A stretch of DNA of 64,000 nt from Paenibacillus tianmuensis. GTDB taxonomy: Bacteria; Bacillota; Bacilli; Paenibacillales; NBRC-103111. Position numbers and translations under genes: made by a program. The stretch covers positions 27,292 to 91,291 of the forward strand of contig NZ_FMTT01000021.1 of NCBI RefSeq assembly GCF_900100345.1. Direction: 5' to 3'. Shown here in pieces: positions 1 to 8,674 of the stretch; position 1 is the stretch's first letter; each line of letters opens with the position of its first letter. The notes under the pieces are model-generated. The model saw only the letters and a program-made list of their open reading frames with translations, was not told the DNA's origin and did no database searches.

Positions 1-141
1 CTCCTTCTGGGTGGCTCCGATCTGATTGACCGTCGTTTTCACTTGATTGATCGTATCGTTTACGAACTCCATATCTTGATTGTCGGCTTCCATCGAAGCC
101 GTGCTTTCGTAATTGCCTTCGTGCTTTTTATTTTCCGACAT
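1..141 (-). CDS. Hypothetical small hydrophilic protein, 5' part only
   Basis: The first 47 codons of a leftward gene are visible and the rest lies past the left edge. The ATG at 141 has AGGAGG seven bases upstream, a strong start. The visible protein begins MSENKKHEG, is polar, has no signal peptide or membrane segment, and has a helical-looking stretch at residues 25-42 (VNDTINQVKTTVNQIG). I do not recognise the family. The rightward gene at 280 is divergent, so the two probably share the roughly 140-base intergenic region for their promoters. Confidence 0.7.
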   Translation of the reverse strand, partial: MSENKKHEGNYESTASMEADNQDMEFVNDTINQVKTTVNQIGATQKE

Positions 142-279
142 GCCGTTTCCTCCTTTCTTCATAAGCTTTATCGCCAGTTCATGCTTAACGTGCGCAGCCT
201 GCCCGGAAAATATTCTCTTTTTCCGAAAGACATACTAAGTGAAATCCCATTTCTGCAAGCGACGAGAGGAGGGTGCCGG

Positions 280-813
280 ATGGCAAGACAGACGGGCAAA
301 GTTCCGTTCGGATATGAACCGCCGAATGAGCGGGACACGGACCGCGGAAGCTTGTGGATTTACGATGCGTTCGAGGACTATACGGAGCAGGAGCTCGTAC
401 GCGTCCTTGCGCTGGCCAGCGGGCGCGGCATCGCCAAGGTGGTGTTTTACCCCCTGCATGAGGAGACGGTCCGGCGCATGGAGAAACGGCGTTCCGTAGC
501 TCCTTATCACCGGAGGGTCGAAGCGCTGCAGGCGCTGCTAGCCTCTTCGGATACGGATGTCGATTATGTCGTCGAACCGTTCGAGGGCAAGCGCAAAAAG
601 TATACTCCCGTTGACACGGCGTTCCGATTCCTGGAAGAAAAGTACGCTGCTCCCCATTTCGTCTGGGTGACCGGGACGACAGCCGGGCTGCTCGCGGGCT
701 ACGAGTCGTTCGAGACGTGGATCAAAAAAATCCGCTGGTTCGTGAGCGCGGGGGGAAGCCCGGTCACGCATCCCCGGCTGCATGCATACGCCAACCGCTG
801 GGACCCGGTCTGA
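280..813 (+). CDS. Hypothetical protein, 177 aa
   Basis: The reading frame is open further upstream, but AGAGGAGGG lies just before the ATG at 280, and the upstream extension runs across the divergent gene at 1-141, so 280 is the likely start. The soluble protein (MARQTGKVPFG...) has no signal peptide. It contains a central segment (VVFYPLHEETVRRM, about residues 50-63) and a later FVWVTGTTAGLLAGYE segment that look like alternating strand and helix. I do not recognise the family; the alpha/beta appearance with conserved-looking H and K/R residues is compatible with a small nucleotide-binding or transferase fold, but this is only an impression. It is monocistronic as far as can be seen. Confidence 0.65.
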   Translation: MARQTGKVPFGYEPPNERDTDRGSLWIYDAFEDYTEQELVRVLALASGRGIAKVVFYPLHEETVRRMEKRRSVAPYHRRVEALQALLASSDTDVDYVVEPFEGKRKKYTPVDTAFRFLEEKYAAPHFVWVTGTTAGLLAGYESFETWIKKIRWFVSAGGSPVTHPRLHAYANRWDPV

Positions 814-931
814 AGGCCTGGTTCGGTCCGCATCCCCTGAAAATGGCATGAAAGCCCGAAGCCTATAATGAACTCTGTTCGGAAAACCACGGGCGGCAGT
901 TTTCAGCGCTTGTCACAGGGGGAAAGAAACG

Positions 932-1963
932 ATGGGGAAACTAAAAAAAACGGTCGTGTGGGTTATGGCAGGCGCGCTTTTGGGCGGGCTGATTTATGGT
1001 GTCACTTGGGCGGGAGATGCACCCGTATCGGCTGAAATATCGACAGAAGCCAAGGGACGGTTCGTCAGCCTGACGGACGGCAACAAACAAATCAATATGT
1101 CTTACGACGGAACGGAAAAAATCTATCCGCTGACATCAGACGTGTGGGTGTACCGCAATTTGCAAAAAGCGGCGATCACGGATTTGAAGCCGGGCGATTC
1201 GCTGGAAATTATATTGAACAGCAAAAATCAAGCCGCCTACATTAAGGCAGTCGCGCCCGAACAAGCCGCTGCGCCGCAGAGCCCGGCCCCGCCGACCGCC
1301 GAGCCGAACGCGGCGGCGGCACAAGGCGCAGGCGCATCGCCGGGGCCAGCCGCGCCTGCGCCTTCCGGCAGCACGGCCGTCGTACCGCCGGTCGGTCCGG
1401 CGCATACGCCTGCGGCTTCGACTTCGACTTCGGTCGACCGTCCGGCTGCCGCGAAACCGGCTAAGCCAGCGGTAAACGGAGGCTGGCCTTGGGAACGGCT
1501 GTCGTTGGAGCTGAAAAGCCGGGAGCTGGCTTTGAAAGTAAAGCAGGAGCAGACGGACAAGGGCGATGAAGCCGACATTTATATCCAAACCAAGGATCGT
1601 GCGGTGATTCATCTGAACGGAGCGCAGGCGGAGCAATTGCTTCTTCTGCTGATGCAGGGGCTGCCGTCGGAGAAAGACGCTTGGGAGAAGGCGCTCAAGC
1701 AGCACTTGGCGGCGCAGTTCAAGCTGAAGGACGATTCGCCGGATTGGAAAATCGACGTGAAGTGGAAAGACGACGCCAAAGTCGTCCGTATGCCGCCCGT
1801 ACAAGCCGGGAAGCCGGAGCCTGCCGGCCACGGGGCGGACAAGGAGCATGGCAAAGGCAAAAATAAGGGGAAAGATAAGGATAAAGTGAAAGAAAAGGAA
1901 AAAGCGAAAAACCGCGATAAGTACGACGATGAGAATGACGACGTTCAAGGCAACGATGACTGA
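932..1963 (+). CDS. Secreted protein, possible YusW-like domain, 343 aa
   Basis: The ATG at 932 follows GGGGGAAAG. Residues 1-28 form a Sec-type signal or anchor (MGKLKKTVVWVMAGALLGG...). Residues about 35-105 look like a small beta domain (FVSLTDGNKQINMSY). About 106-180 is an Ala/Pro/Ser-rich linker typical of wall-spanning proteins. About 185-290 alternates strands and a long helix (DIYIQTKDRAVIHLNG, then a Leu-rich helix), resembling the YusW-like family; that assignment is tentative. The last 45 residues are almost all Lys, Asp, Glu, Gly and Asn, a charged tail that could bind the wall or cations. A strong terminator follows, so the gene is probably a single transcript. Function unknown. 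Confidence 0.75.
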   Translation: MGKLKKTVVWVMAGALLGGLIYGVTWAGDAPVSAEISTEAKGRFVSLTDGNKQINMSYDGTEKIYPLTSDVWVYRNLQKAAITDLKPGDSLEIILNSKNQAAYIKAVAPEQAAAPQSPAPPTAEPNAAAAQGAGASPGPAAPAPSGSTAVVPPVGPAHTPAASTSTSVDRPAAAKPAKPAVNGGWPWERLSLELKSRELALKVKQEQTDKGDEADIYIQTKDRAVIHLNGAQAEQLLLLLMQGLPSEKDAWEKALKQHLAAQFKLKDDSPDWKIDVKWKDDAKVVRMPPVQAGKPEPAGHGADKEHGKGKNKGKDKDKVKEKEKAKNRDKYDDENDDVQGNDD

Positions 1964-1995
1964 TCGGAGCGCTTCCGCTTTCCCGCCTACAACCG

Positions 1996-2042
1996 GCAGC
2001 CCGCCTGGAGATGATAACGCTCCGGGCAGGCTGCTTTTTTTT
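1996..2042 (+). terminator. Rho-independent terminator after the secreted protein gene
   Basis: A 15-base arm GCAGCCCGCCTGGAG pairs with CTCCGGGCAGGCTGC around a nine-base loop, with only G-U or single mismatches, and is followed by eight T residues. It lies 33 bases past the stop at 1963. Confidence 0.9.
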
Positions 2043-2062
2043 GCTGCGATTCTCTTAACCGC

Positions 2063-2227
2063 CTAGTCCTCGGGAGTCCTGTCCAAGTACAAGCGGGAGA
2101 CAGGAGTGGCGTCTCCACGCCGTACTTCTTCCTCCGTCGCCTTTTCCTCCAGCGGATCGTGCGTATTCATGCCTGGGGCGATGGTCGGTTCGTGGGGCCG
2201 CCGCGCCTCTTCCTTCTTGCCGGTCAC
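2063..2227 (-). CDS. Small hypothetical protein, 54 aa
   Basis: GTG start at 2227 preceded by GGGGAGAGG. The start overlaps the stop of the upstream small gene in a GTGA arrangement (2224-2227), which implies translational coupling. The product is polar and charged (VTGKKEEARRPHEP... ending YLDRTPED), without signal peptide or membrane segment. I do not recognise it. The alternative frame over the same DNA lacks a ribosome-binding site and has an Arg/Gly-rich composition typical of a shadow, so this frame is preferred. Confidence 0.6.
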   Translation of the reverse strand: MTGKKEEARRPHEPTIAPGMNTHDPLEEKATEEEVRRGDATPVSRLYLDRTPED

Positions 2228-2382
2228 AACTTCCTCTCCCCTTCCGTCTTGGAATAAGCAATCAGCGTAATCGGACTGCCGGTCAATTCGGCCAGCCGCG
2301 CTTCCGCTTGTTGAATGATATCGATGACTTTTTCCTGCTCGGGAAGCGGGGCGATTTCGTAGTCGGTCGTTTCGATTTTCAC
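2224..2382 (-). CDS. Small hypothetical protein, 52 aa
   Basis: GTG start at 2382 with AGGAGG ten bases upstream. The protein (VKIETTDYEIAPLPEQEK...) is predicted to be one strand, a helix (residues about 14-32) and a short strand (SPITLIAY), a plausible compact alpha/beta microprotein. It is the first gene of a two-gene unit; its TGA overlaps the GTG of the next gene. Family unknown. The pair lies between the terminator of the gene at 932 and the divergent MFS gene. Confidence 0.6.
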   Translation of the reverse strand: MKIETTDYEIAPLPEQEKVIDIIQQAEARLAELTGSPITLIAYSKTEGERKL

Positions 2383-2570
2383 GGGCAATGGGCCTCCTGT
2401 AAAGGATTATATCGATTTCCCGGTTAGAATTCCCTTCGCGAAAATCCCGCATGCGTGGAAGGGGATGGAAACCAATCTGGCAAAAAACATGGATCGACAT
2501 CAAACCGCTGTGTTATATTGAAGCTACTGTTAAGGGAACACGTTGAAAGGCCGAAGGAGGAAGGAACCGC

Positions 2571-3908
2571 ATGAACTGGAACCGCTTGGCCGTGATGGCG
2601 AGCATCGTGCTCGCCGTGCTGATTTCGTCGATGGACACAACGATCATGAATACGACGATGCCGCGGATTGCGGAGGAGCTTGGGGATGTGAAGCTGTACG
2701 CGTGGAGCTTCGCTTCTTATATGATTTTATGTACGATCGTAACGCCGCTCAGCGGCAGGCTTTCGGATTTGTTCGGACGCAAAAAAGTGCTGGCGGTCGG
2801 TATTTTGGTCTTCCTGCTCGGGTCTGTGCTCTGCGGTACGGCAGCGACCATGTTGCAGCTCGTGCTGTACCGGGGGCTCCAAGGGCTCGGCGCGGGCGCG
2901 ATGATTGCGTTCCCGGCCATTATCGCCGGGGATTTGTTTCCGGTCGAAGCGCGGGGCAAAATTCAGGCGTTTTTCACGGGCATGTGGGGCATCTCGTCGG
3001 TGCTGGCGCCGCTGCTCGGCAGCTTGTTCATCGAGCATTTGAGCTGGCGTTGGATTTTTTATATCAATATTCCGATTTGTCTGGCGTCGCTGCTGCTGCT
3101 TGTCCCATATCGGGAAGTGTACGAGGCCCGCAAGAGCCGGATTAACTACTGGGGTGCTTTATGGTTCGGACTCGGCATCGGGCTGCTGCTGTTCAATACG
3201 GTAGTGAGCGAGGGCTTTCTGCTGTATACGGCGGGCGGCGTCTTGTGTTTGCTGCTGTTCGTGTACAACGAGCGGAGACACCCGTCGCCGATTATGCCGA
3301 TGGCGCTGCTTAAGAACGGCTCCGTCTCCTGGATGAACCTGAATGGCTTCTTAACGTGCGCGGCGTTGTTCGGCACGTCCAGCTACATTCCGTTTTATTT
3401 GCAGCAGCACGGGTACTCGCTTTTCGTCAGCGGGCTTTCGCTGCTCGGCATGTCCGTCGGATGGGTTCTTGTAGGCGTCCCGGCCGGCAAATGGGTACTG
3501 CGCTACGGCTACCGGCCGCTGCTGTTTACCGGCAATGTTCTGCTGGTGCTGTCCGGGCTGCTGCTGCTGTTTTTGCCCGACCAAGGAGGCTTCTGGTACG
3601 TCAATGCGATCTTGGTGCTGCAAGGACTGGCATACGGGCTGCTCTATACGGTATCAATCATCGGGGTGCAGCAGCTTGTCGCCGCCGATCAAAAAGGGAT
3701 TTCCACGTCGCTGCAGGTCTTCTCGCGGAATATCGGCACGGCGGCCGGGGTTACGATCATGGGCGCGCTTCTGACATCCGCGCCGGCTTTTATGACCGGC
3801 ATCCACCGGTTGTTCCTGTACGGGTTTATCGTCAGTTTGGTAGCGCTGGTGTCCACGATATTTCTTTTTACGCGCCGCACGGTGTTGATTTCCGGGAACG
3901 GGACTTGA
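2571..3908 (+). CDS. MFS transporter, DHA2/EmrB-QacA type drug exporter-like, 445 aa
   Basis: The ATG at 2571 follows GGAGGAAGG. The protein is almost wholly hydrophobic with at least twelve membrane segments. Motif D1-like residues occur in TM1 (SSMDTTIMNTTMP, about 18-30), and the loop 2-3 motif is clear (GRLSDLFGRKK, about 63-73). TM4-5 carries LYRGLQGLGAGAM and the motif C-like GMWGISSVLAPLLGS, typical of proton-driven antiporters. Substrate cannot be predicted; multidrug export is usual for the family. There is no linked regulator gene, though the two tiny divergent genes share the upstream region. A perfect hairpin terminator follows. Confidence 0.9.
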   Translation: MNWNRLAVMASIVLAVLISSMDTTIMNTTMPRIAEELGDVKLYAWSFASYMILCTIVTPLSGRLSDLFGRKKVLAVGILVFLLGSVLCGTAATMLQLVLYRGLQGLGAGAMIAFPAIIAGDLFPVEARGKIQAFFTGMWGISSVLAPLLGSLFIEHLSWRWIFYINIPICLASLLLLVPYREVYEARKSRINYWGALWFGLGIGLLLFNTVVSEGFLLYTAGGVLCLLLFVYNERRHPSPIMPMALLKNGSVSWMNLNGFLTCAALFGTSSYIPFYLQQHGYSLFVSGLSLLGMSVGWVLVGVPAGKWVLRYGYRPLLFTGNVLLVLSGLLLLFLPDQGGFWYVNAILVLQGLAYGLLYTVSIIGVQQLVAADQKGISTSLQVFSRNIGTAAGVTIMGALLTSAPAFMTGIHRLFLYGFIVSLVALVSTIFLFTRRTVLISGNGT

Positions 3909-3938
3909 GGGGCGACGGCGCAAAAAGCCGGCAAATGA

Positions 3939-3975
3939 ACAAAGGGCGGTCTGCTTAATGCAGACCGCCCTTTGT
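3939..3975. terminator. Bidirectional terminator hairpin
   Basis: A perfect 16-base-pair stem (ACAAAGGGCGGTCTGC and its complement) surrounds a five-base loop, between the convergent MFS gene and histidine-rich gene. T-rich sequence follows on both strands, weakly interrupted. Confidence 0.85.
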
Positions 3976-3992
3976 TGTCGCGTAGCCTTTCT

Positions 3993-4304
3993 TTAGTCGA
4001 GGTACCATTCGCCAGACCAAGGATCTTGTACCCAGCGGGCATGTTGGTAATAATGCTGCCCATGCATATGATGATGGTGGTGCGGATGGAAAACGTGCGG
4101 ATGGAAACCATGCGGATGGAAGCCGTGGGGATGGAAACCATGCGGATGGAAGCCATGGGGATGGAAACCATGCGGATGGAAACCGTGGGGATGCACATGA
4201 TGGGGATGCCAGTGACCGTGTGGCCAGTGATGATGAGGATGATGCGGACGGATGTAGTCGAACTCCTCTGCGGTTTCGGTTTCGATTATCGTCTCTTGAG
4301 ACAT
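3993..4304 (-). CDS. Histidine-rich pentapeptide-repeat protein, 103 aa
   Basis: The ATG at 4304 is preceded by GAGAGGAG; an upstream in-frame extension adds residues without a better site. After an acidic N-terminus (MSQETIIETETAEEF) the middle of the protein is dominated by His and Pro. It contains six copies of HPHGF and one HPHVF, flanked by other His clusters (HHPHHH, HPHHHHH). It ends with an aromatic tail, QDPWSGEWYLD. There is no signal peptide. Dense histidine suggests binding of nickel, zinc or copper, or a structural role such as in the spore coat; neither is shown. The strong coding bias of the repeat on this strand and the SD support a real gene. Confidence 0.7.
   Translation of the reverse strand: MSQETIIETETAEEFDYIRPHHPHHHWPHGHWHPHHVHPHGFHPHGFHPHGFHPHGFHPHGFHPHGFHPHVFHPHHHHHMHGQHYYQHARWVQDPWSGEWYLD
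4082..4186. repeat. Seven tandem 15-bp repeats coding HPHGF/HPHVF
   Basis: Units of the form GCGGATGGAAACCAT repeat every 15 bases from 4082 to 4186. Substitutions are mostly at third codon positions on the minus strand, and GCGG- and GGGG-starting units partly alternate. An eighth, degenerate unit follows to 4201. Confidence 0.95.
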
Positions 4305-4387
4305 GTTGATTTCTCCTCTCTGATTAGAACATACTCCACCATATGTCAGAGAGGAGGAATTGGGCACTTATCCATCTGAAAATGGGC

Positions 4388-6676
4388 TCAATCACCTTGT
4401 TTTTTTCTTAACCAGCCGGGACGGTGCGCTTCCGGCTTGCCGCCGCGTTCCTGCGGCTCCACGGTTTCCGGCGCGCGCCCGTCGCTTCCGAGCGGTAAGC
4501 GCAGCTGCGCCTCCTCTATGGCCCGGCGCACTTCTTCGGGTATCGGAAAATCCGTCACCGGGGCATCCTTCAGCGCTCGGGTCATGATTTCCCGAAACAG
4601 CTGCGCGGGCACCGCTCCGCCCGTCGTCAAATAATGGGTCTTGTCCGTCTGATCGTACCCCAGCCAAATCGCCGCCGTCAGCTCAGGAGTGAAGCCAACG
4701 AACCAGGCGTCCTTAATGCCATTCCGGCCGATGGCCTCGAATTCGGTCGTTGCGGGCAACTGCGTCGTCCCTGTCTTGCCCGCGGCGGGACGGCTGCCGA
4801 TCGCGGCGGCGATCCCCGTTCCTTGCGCGACGGTCTCTTGAAGCAGCCTCGTCAGCGTATAGGCGTAGAGCGGTTCCGTCAGCTTCGTCGGCTGCGGCTT
4901 GGCCTCGACGAGTGTATGGCCGTCCTTGGTCGTAATCTTGGTGATGGCGTGAGCGTTCTGCATCATGCCCTGATTGGCTATGCCGCCGTATGCCTGAGCC
5001 ATCTGCAAGGGCGAGACGCCTTCGGACAAGCCGCCGAGCGCGAGGCTTAAGTTGCGGTCCGCTGGAGGCAGAGCGATCCCGGCTTTACGCACGTAGTTCA
5101 TTCCAGCGTCGATGCCGATTTCATTCAGCAACCAGACGGCCGGAATATTCCACGAACGCAGTACGGCCTCCCGAAGCGAGACTTCGCCCCTCGTTTGTCC
5201 GTCCCAATCCTTAGGACGGTACCCGGAAATGTCGAGCTGCCCGTCATATAAGATCGACTCCGGGGTATAGCCAAGCTCAAGCGCAGGTCCATAGACCGCC
5301 AGCGGCTTAAACGACGAGCCGGGCTGCCGCTTCAGCTCGGTGGCCCGGTTGAAGCCGCGGTAGGTCTGATCCCCTCGCGCGCCGACGATCGCACGGATGC
5401 CGCCGGTTCGCTGGTCCAGCACGACCGCTCCGCTCTGCACCGGGCGGTCGGGAGGACTTTGTGGGAAGAGCGCATCGGTGCGGTACACCTCTTCCGCCGC
5501 CTGCTGCACCTTAAGGTCCATCGCCGTATGAATCCGCAGGCCGTGCGTCAATATCTGCTGCTCCGCAAAGCCGTAAAGCTTCTCGGCTTCATCCATGACA
5601 TAGTCGACGTAAGAAGGGTGCCGCCCCTTAAGCGACTCTCCGTTGTTCGGCTTTAACGCAATCGGCTCGGCGACGGCCTTGTCGTAGGCGGCGTCGCTGA
5701 TGAAATGTTGCTCCTTCATCAGCGACAGCACGAGGTTTCGCCGCTCCAACGCCTTGTCCGGATGCCGCACCGGAGAGTAGTGCGAAGGGGCTTTGGGCAG
5801 ACCGGCCAGCACGGCCGACTCGGCAAGCGTCAGCTGCTGAACGGATTTGCCAAAGTATTGCTGCGCCGCCCCTTCGACGCCCCAGCGCCCTTCGCCGAAG
5901 TAAATGCTGTTCAGATACAGCTCCAAAATTTCGTCTTTGCTGTAAGCAAAGTTGATTTTTATCGCGTAGCCGAGCTCCTTGAATTTGCGGTTGAATGATT
6001 TGTCCGAGTCGAGAAACAAATTTTTGGCAAGCTGCTGCGTGATCGTGCTGCCGCCTTCCTCCAGCGCCCCGGCTTTCAAGTCGCGGACCAGCGCGCGGCC
6101 AATCGACCACACATCGAAGCCGGCATGATCGTAAAAACGCCGGTCTTCTACCGCAACGACGGCATTCCGCAAATCCAGCGGAATTTGGCCGAGCGGCACC
6201 GGCACGATTCGGGACGAGGACAGCTGCGTCACCGGTTGCCCCCCGGCATCCATCACGAAGCTCGGCTCGGGGAGCGGATGCTCCAGCTTGCTGATATCCA
6301 GATCGCGCACCCATACGGCGGCAGCGCCAAGACCGGCCGCAAAGCAGAGCAGCCCCGCCGTCCACAGCCACCGCCTTCCCCGGAAACGGCGCGCTTTCTT
6401 CGTCTCTCTCGCCGCCGTACCGCCGCTCTTGCCCGGCGCAGGCTCTCGCGCCTCGCGTGCCGCGGGTCGGAAATCGCCTGCGCTAGTATCCTCTTGCCCC
6501 GCACTGCCGGCTCTGCGCCACGTGGATCGTGCTGCCTGCCGGGCTTCGTCCGCCGCGCGGCTTCCTGCACCGGAGGCTCTATACGACTGCCCCTTGCCCG
6601 TACCCTCACGTTTCGGCGAAGAGCCCGTGTCTGGCTTTGTTTTTGGCCTCCAACGAAACATCCGGGATAAGCTCAT
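4388..6676 (-). CDS. Class A penicillin-binding protein (PBP1 type), 762 aa
   Basis: Bifunctional peptidoglycan glycosyltransferase/transpeptidase acting outside the membrane. A long, basic, disordered-looking cytoplasmic N-terminus (residues 1-102) precedes one membrane segment (about 103-123). The glycosyltransferase domain has VEDRRFYDHAG (176-186) and GGSTITQQLAKN (208-219). The transpeptidase domain has SSFK with catalytic Ser454, SWN at 508-510 and KTGTT at 634-638, so all key motifs are intact. The ATG at 6676 has AAGGGGG upstream. It is a lone leftward gene. A second, shorter class A enzyme lies at 41691, so this one is probably the housekeeping or a specialised paralogue; which cannot be decided here. 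Confidence 0.95.
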   Translation of the reverse strand: MSLSRMFRWRPKTKPDTGSSPKREGTGKGQSYRASGAGSRAADEARQAARSTWRRAGSAGQEDTSAGDFRPAAREAREPAPGKSGGTAARETKKARRFRGRRWLWTAGLLCFAAGLGAAAVWVRDLDISKLEHPLPEPSFVMDAGGQPVTQLSSSRIVPVPLGQIPLDLRNAVVAVEDRRFYDHAGFDVWSIGRALVRDLKAGALEEGGSTITQQLAKNLFLDSDKSFNRKFKELGYAIKINFAYSKDEILELYLNSIYFGEGRWGVEGAAQQYFGKSVQQLTLAESAVLAGLPKAPSHYSPVRHPDKALERRNLVLSLMKEQHFISDAAYDKAVAEPIALKPNNGESLKGRHPSYVDYVMDEAEKLYGFAEQQILTHGLRIHTAMDLKVQQAAEEVYRTDALFPQSPPDRPVQSGAVVLDQRTGGIRAIVGARGDQTYRGFNRATELKRQPGSSFKPLAVYGPALELGYTPESILYDGQLDISGYRPKDWDGQTRGEVSLREAVLRSWNIPAVWLLNEIGIDAGMNYVRKAGIALPPADRNLSLALGGLSEGVSPLQMAQAYGGIANQGMMQNAHAITKITTKDGHTLVEAKPQPTKLTEPLYAYTLTRLLQETVAQGTGIAAAIGSRPAAGKTGTTQLPATTEFEAIGRNGIKDAWFVGFTPELTAAIWLGYDQTDKTHYLTTGGAVPAQLFREIMTRALKDAPVTDFPIPEEVRRAIEEAQLRLPLGSDGRAPETVEPQERGGKPEAHRPGWLRKKQGD

Positions 6677-6848
6677 GGCTGATGGTCCCCCTTTTTGTTT
6701 GCCACGGAATGTTCGCTGCTTCAGCGTAAATGATCCAACCTATTAACCTATTCGCGCCGGACGCCTTGTTTTGGCAGGTGGACAAGCAAAAAAGGAGCCT
6801 CCGAAGGAAGCTCCAAGCGATCTGATATGTTCCTCCAAGCGGGGGATC

Positions 6849-7209
6849 TCATTGCATGGGGTCCGGCATCATGCCCTTTTCCATCACCTGCGAATTCGTC
6901 GGGAGGCTTGCCATCACTTTGCCAAGCTGTCTGACCTCCTTCTCGTTGTTGGCCATCTTGCCGTTCATCGCTTTGCCGATCGGTGTCGATTCGGTCGGCC
7001 TCGTTCAAGTCAACGCGGGTCTGGCCGTTCTCCTGCGTGTGCGTATAGATACGGTACGGATATTCCTGCAGTGAAGCGGAATCGCGAAACGTCAATTCAT
7101 ACGTGCTTCCTTCCCGGGACGGCAGTTCGGTGAATCCCATCGTTTTGAGCGTAGCGTGCACATGGGAAAAGGGCTTGGTGATCGACGGCAGCGTTTTTTT
7201 GCGGGTCAT
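6849..7209 (-). pseudogene. Small hypothetical gene broken by a one-base frameshift
   Basis: From the ATG at 7209 the frame reads MTRKKTLPSITKPFSH and continues sensibly to VDLNEA near 7005. It then turns into low-quality sequence in the same frame. One base over, the DNA reads through ESTPIGKAMNGKMANN, then VMASLPTNSQVMEKGMM, and stops at 6849. Start to that stop is 361 bases, one more than a multiple of three, as expected for a single inserted base around 6990-7010. The second part has no ribosome-binding site of its own. It is either a real mutation, an assembly error, or, less likely, programmed frameshifting. The family is not recognised, although the N-terminal half looks like a conserved small Firmicute protein. 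Confidence 0.55.
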
Positions 7210-7361
7210 AGAGCAACACTCCTCGATTCGTTATTTTCTGCCAGACGGCAAGACGCATCCGTGTACCCTTTTATTACACCGTTCGGATAAGGATGAAACG
7301 TTGTATGGTACTAGATCGTCATTCTTTTTCGAATAAGTATAGAAGGACTGGGGGTGTTGGT

Positions 7362-7817
7362 ATGCGCGGCAAATCGCTGCGGTTTATTTTATTTCTTATG
7401 GTGGCGGTGACCTTATCGGCTCTGGTGTACGGGTACGCGTTTTCCGATAACAACAGCTTTGTCGGTTCCAGCATCGATGAGCAGTTTCCCGTGCCGGCGG
7501 AGGCGCGCAAATCGGACGTTCCGTTCTCCAAGCCGGGAGTCGTCTATGTCCGCTACAACATGAAAGGTATCGAAGAAAAGGAAAGTATTCCCGACTTCTA
7601 CGCGAATGAGATTCGCAAGTGGGGGTGGAAGGAAGACAAAGAGGAGCAGGTGGGGGCCCTGCGCGTTTTTGTAAAGGACGGCAAAACGATGAATATCACG
7701 ACGCACACCGGCTATTTCACTTTGTTTACCAAAAAAAGCTCCGCAGGGCCGCACACAGCGGTTACCGGTTCGCCGCGAGCCGCAGTTTCCAAGCCGCAGA
7801 GCGCGCCTGAGCGGTAA
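7362..7817 (+). CDS. Membrane-anchored or secreted hypothetical protein, 151 aa
   Basis: The ATG at 7362 follows GGGGGTG. Residues 1-26 are a signal anchor (MRGKSLRFILFLMVAVTLS...) with no lipobox cysteine. The extracellular part has a strand-rich region (PGVVYVRYNMKG, about 57-68) and an amphipathic segment with ESIPDFYANEIRKWGW (about 74-89), ending in a Ser/Pro/Ala-rich tail. The arrangement resembles small secreted proteins whose domain measures residues against a helix pair, but I cannot name a family. No partner gene; rluF follows with its own promoter. Confidence 0.65.
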   Translation: MRGKSLRFILFLMVAVTLSALVYGYAFSDNNSFVGSSIDEQFPVPAEARKSDVPFSKPGVVYVRYNMKGIEEKESIPDFYANEIRKWGWKEDKEEQVGALRVFVKDGKTMNITTHTGYFTLFTKKSSAGPHTAVTGSPRAAVSKPQSAPER

Positions 7818-7904
7818 CTCCCTGCGGCCAAGGGCCGTACTGAATGTGAGGATTCACGCTATGGGGCAAATGCTTGGCGGCTCCATCCCCGTTATTTTCA
7901 TTTT

Positions 7905-7932
7905 TTGCAACGAAAAACCCGCATGGTATAAT
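7905..7932 (+). promoter_or_regulatory. Sigma-A promoter of rluF
   Basis: TTGCAA at 7905 and TATAAT at 7927 with a 16-base spacer, 36 bases before the rluF start. Confidence 0.8.
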
Positions 7933-7967
7933 GGAGCGATAAAGTCAGGACAAGCGGAGTGAGAACA

Positions 7968-8666
7968 ATGAGAATCAACAAATACATTAGCGAAACCGGA
8001 ATTTGCTCCCGGCGCGAAGCGGACCAGCTGATCGAGGGAAAGCGCGTCACGATTAACGGCCAGCTAGCTGAGCTCGGAAGCCGGGTGAGCGAAGGGGACG
8101 ACGTGCGGATCGACGGAAAATCGGTCAGCGAGAAGACAAAGCACGTCTACATTGCGCTCCACAAGCCGGTCGGCATCACCAGCACGACGGAACGGCACGT
8201 CCGCGGCAATATCGTGGACTTTGTGGGTCACCATGAGCGCATTTTCCCGATCGGACGGCTGGATAAAGATTCCGAAGGATTGATTTTGCTTACGAACGAC
8301 GGCGATATCGTCAACAAAATATTACGCTCCGAGCACGAGCACGATAAGGAATACATCGTGACGGTGAACAAACCGGTCACGCCGATGTTTTTGCAGGGAA
8401 TGGCGAGCGGCGTACGGATACTCGGGACCGTCACCAAACCGTGCAAAGTGAGCCGCATCGACGACCGGACGTTTCGGATCTTGCTGACGCAAGGACTGAA
8501 CCGTCAAATCCGACGGATGAGTGCCGCCTTCGGCTACGAGGTTCGCCGGTTGAAGCGGGTGCGCATTATGAACATCAAGCTGGCCGGGCTGCCGGTAGGG
8601 CAGTGGCGCGATCTGACCCCGGAAGAGCTGGACAAGCTGATGAGCGCCATCGGGCATCAGCCGTAA
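7968..8666 (+). CDS. rluF: 23S rRNA pseudouridine synthase, RluF-like, 232 aa
   Basis: RsuA/RluB/RluE/RluF family enzyme that isomerises a specific uridine in rRNA. Residues 1-55 form an S4 RNA-binding domain ([19 protein letters not shown]). The catalytic domain has [10 protein letters not shown] with Asp99 as the expected nucleophile, and [15 protein letters not shown] near residues 178-192 completes the signature. GGAG sits eight bases before the ATG at 7968; a GTG nine bases upstream is in frame but overlaps the SD region. RluF is favoured over RsuA by length and C-terminal sequence; the exact target uridine is inferred from the family. Confidence 0.85.
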   Translation: MRINKYISETGICSRREADQLIEGKRVTINGQLAELGSRVSEGDDVRIDGKSVSEKTKHVYIALHKPVGITSTTERHVRGNIVDFVGHHERIFPIGRLDKDSEGLILLTNDGDIVNKILRSEHEHDKEYIVTVNKPVTPMFLQGMASGVRILGTVTKPCKVSRIDDRTFRILLTQGLNRQIRRMSAAFGYEVRRLKRVRIMNIKLAGLPVGQWRDLTPEELDKLMSAIGHQP

Positions 8667-8674
8667 GTTTTATG

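Noticed and set aside
1136..1948. Leftward 270-codon ORF opposite the secreted protein
   Set aside because: Low-complexity Arg/Leu shadow of Ala/Pro/Lys codons with no ribosome-binding site.
4082..4201. Possible CRISPR array
   Set aside because: The repeats are 15 bases, contiguous, without spacers, and in frame with a protein.
3972..4379. Rightward Met-rich ORF over the histidine repeats
   Set aside because: It is the mirror of the HPHGF repeat, has no SD, and the leftward frame has a strong one.
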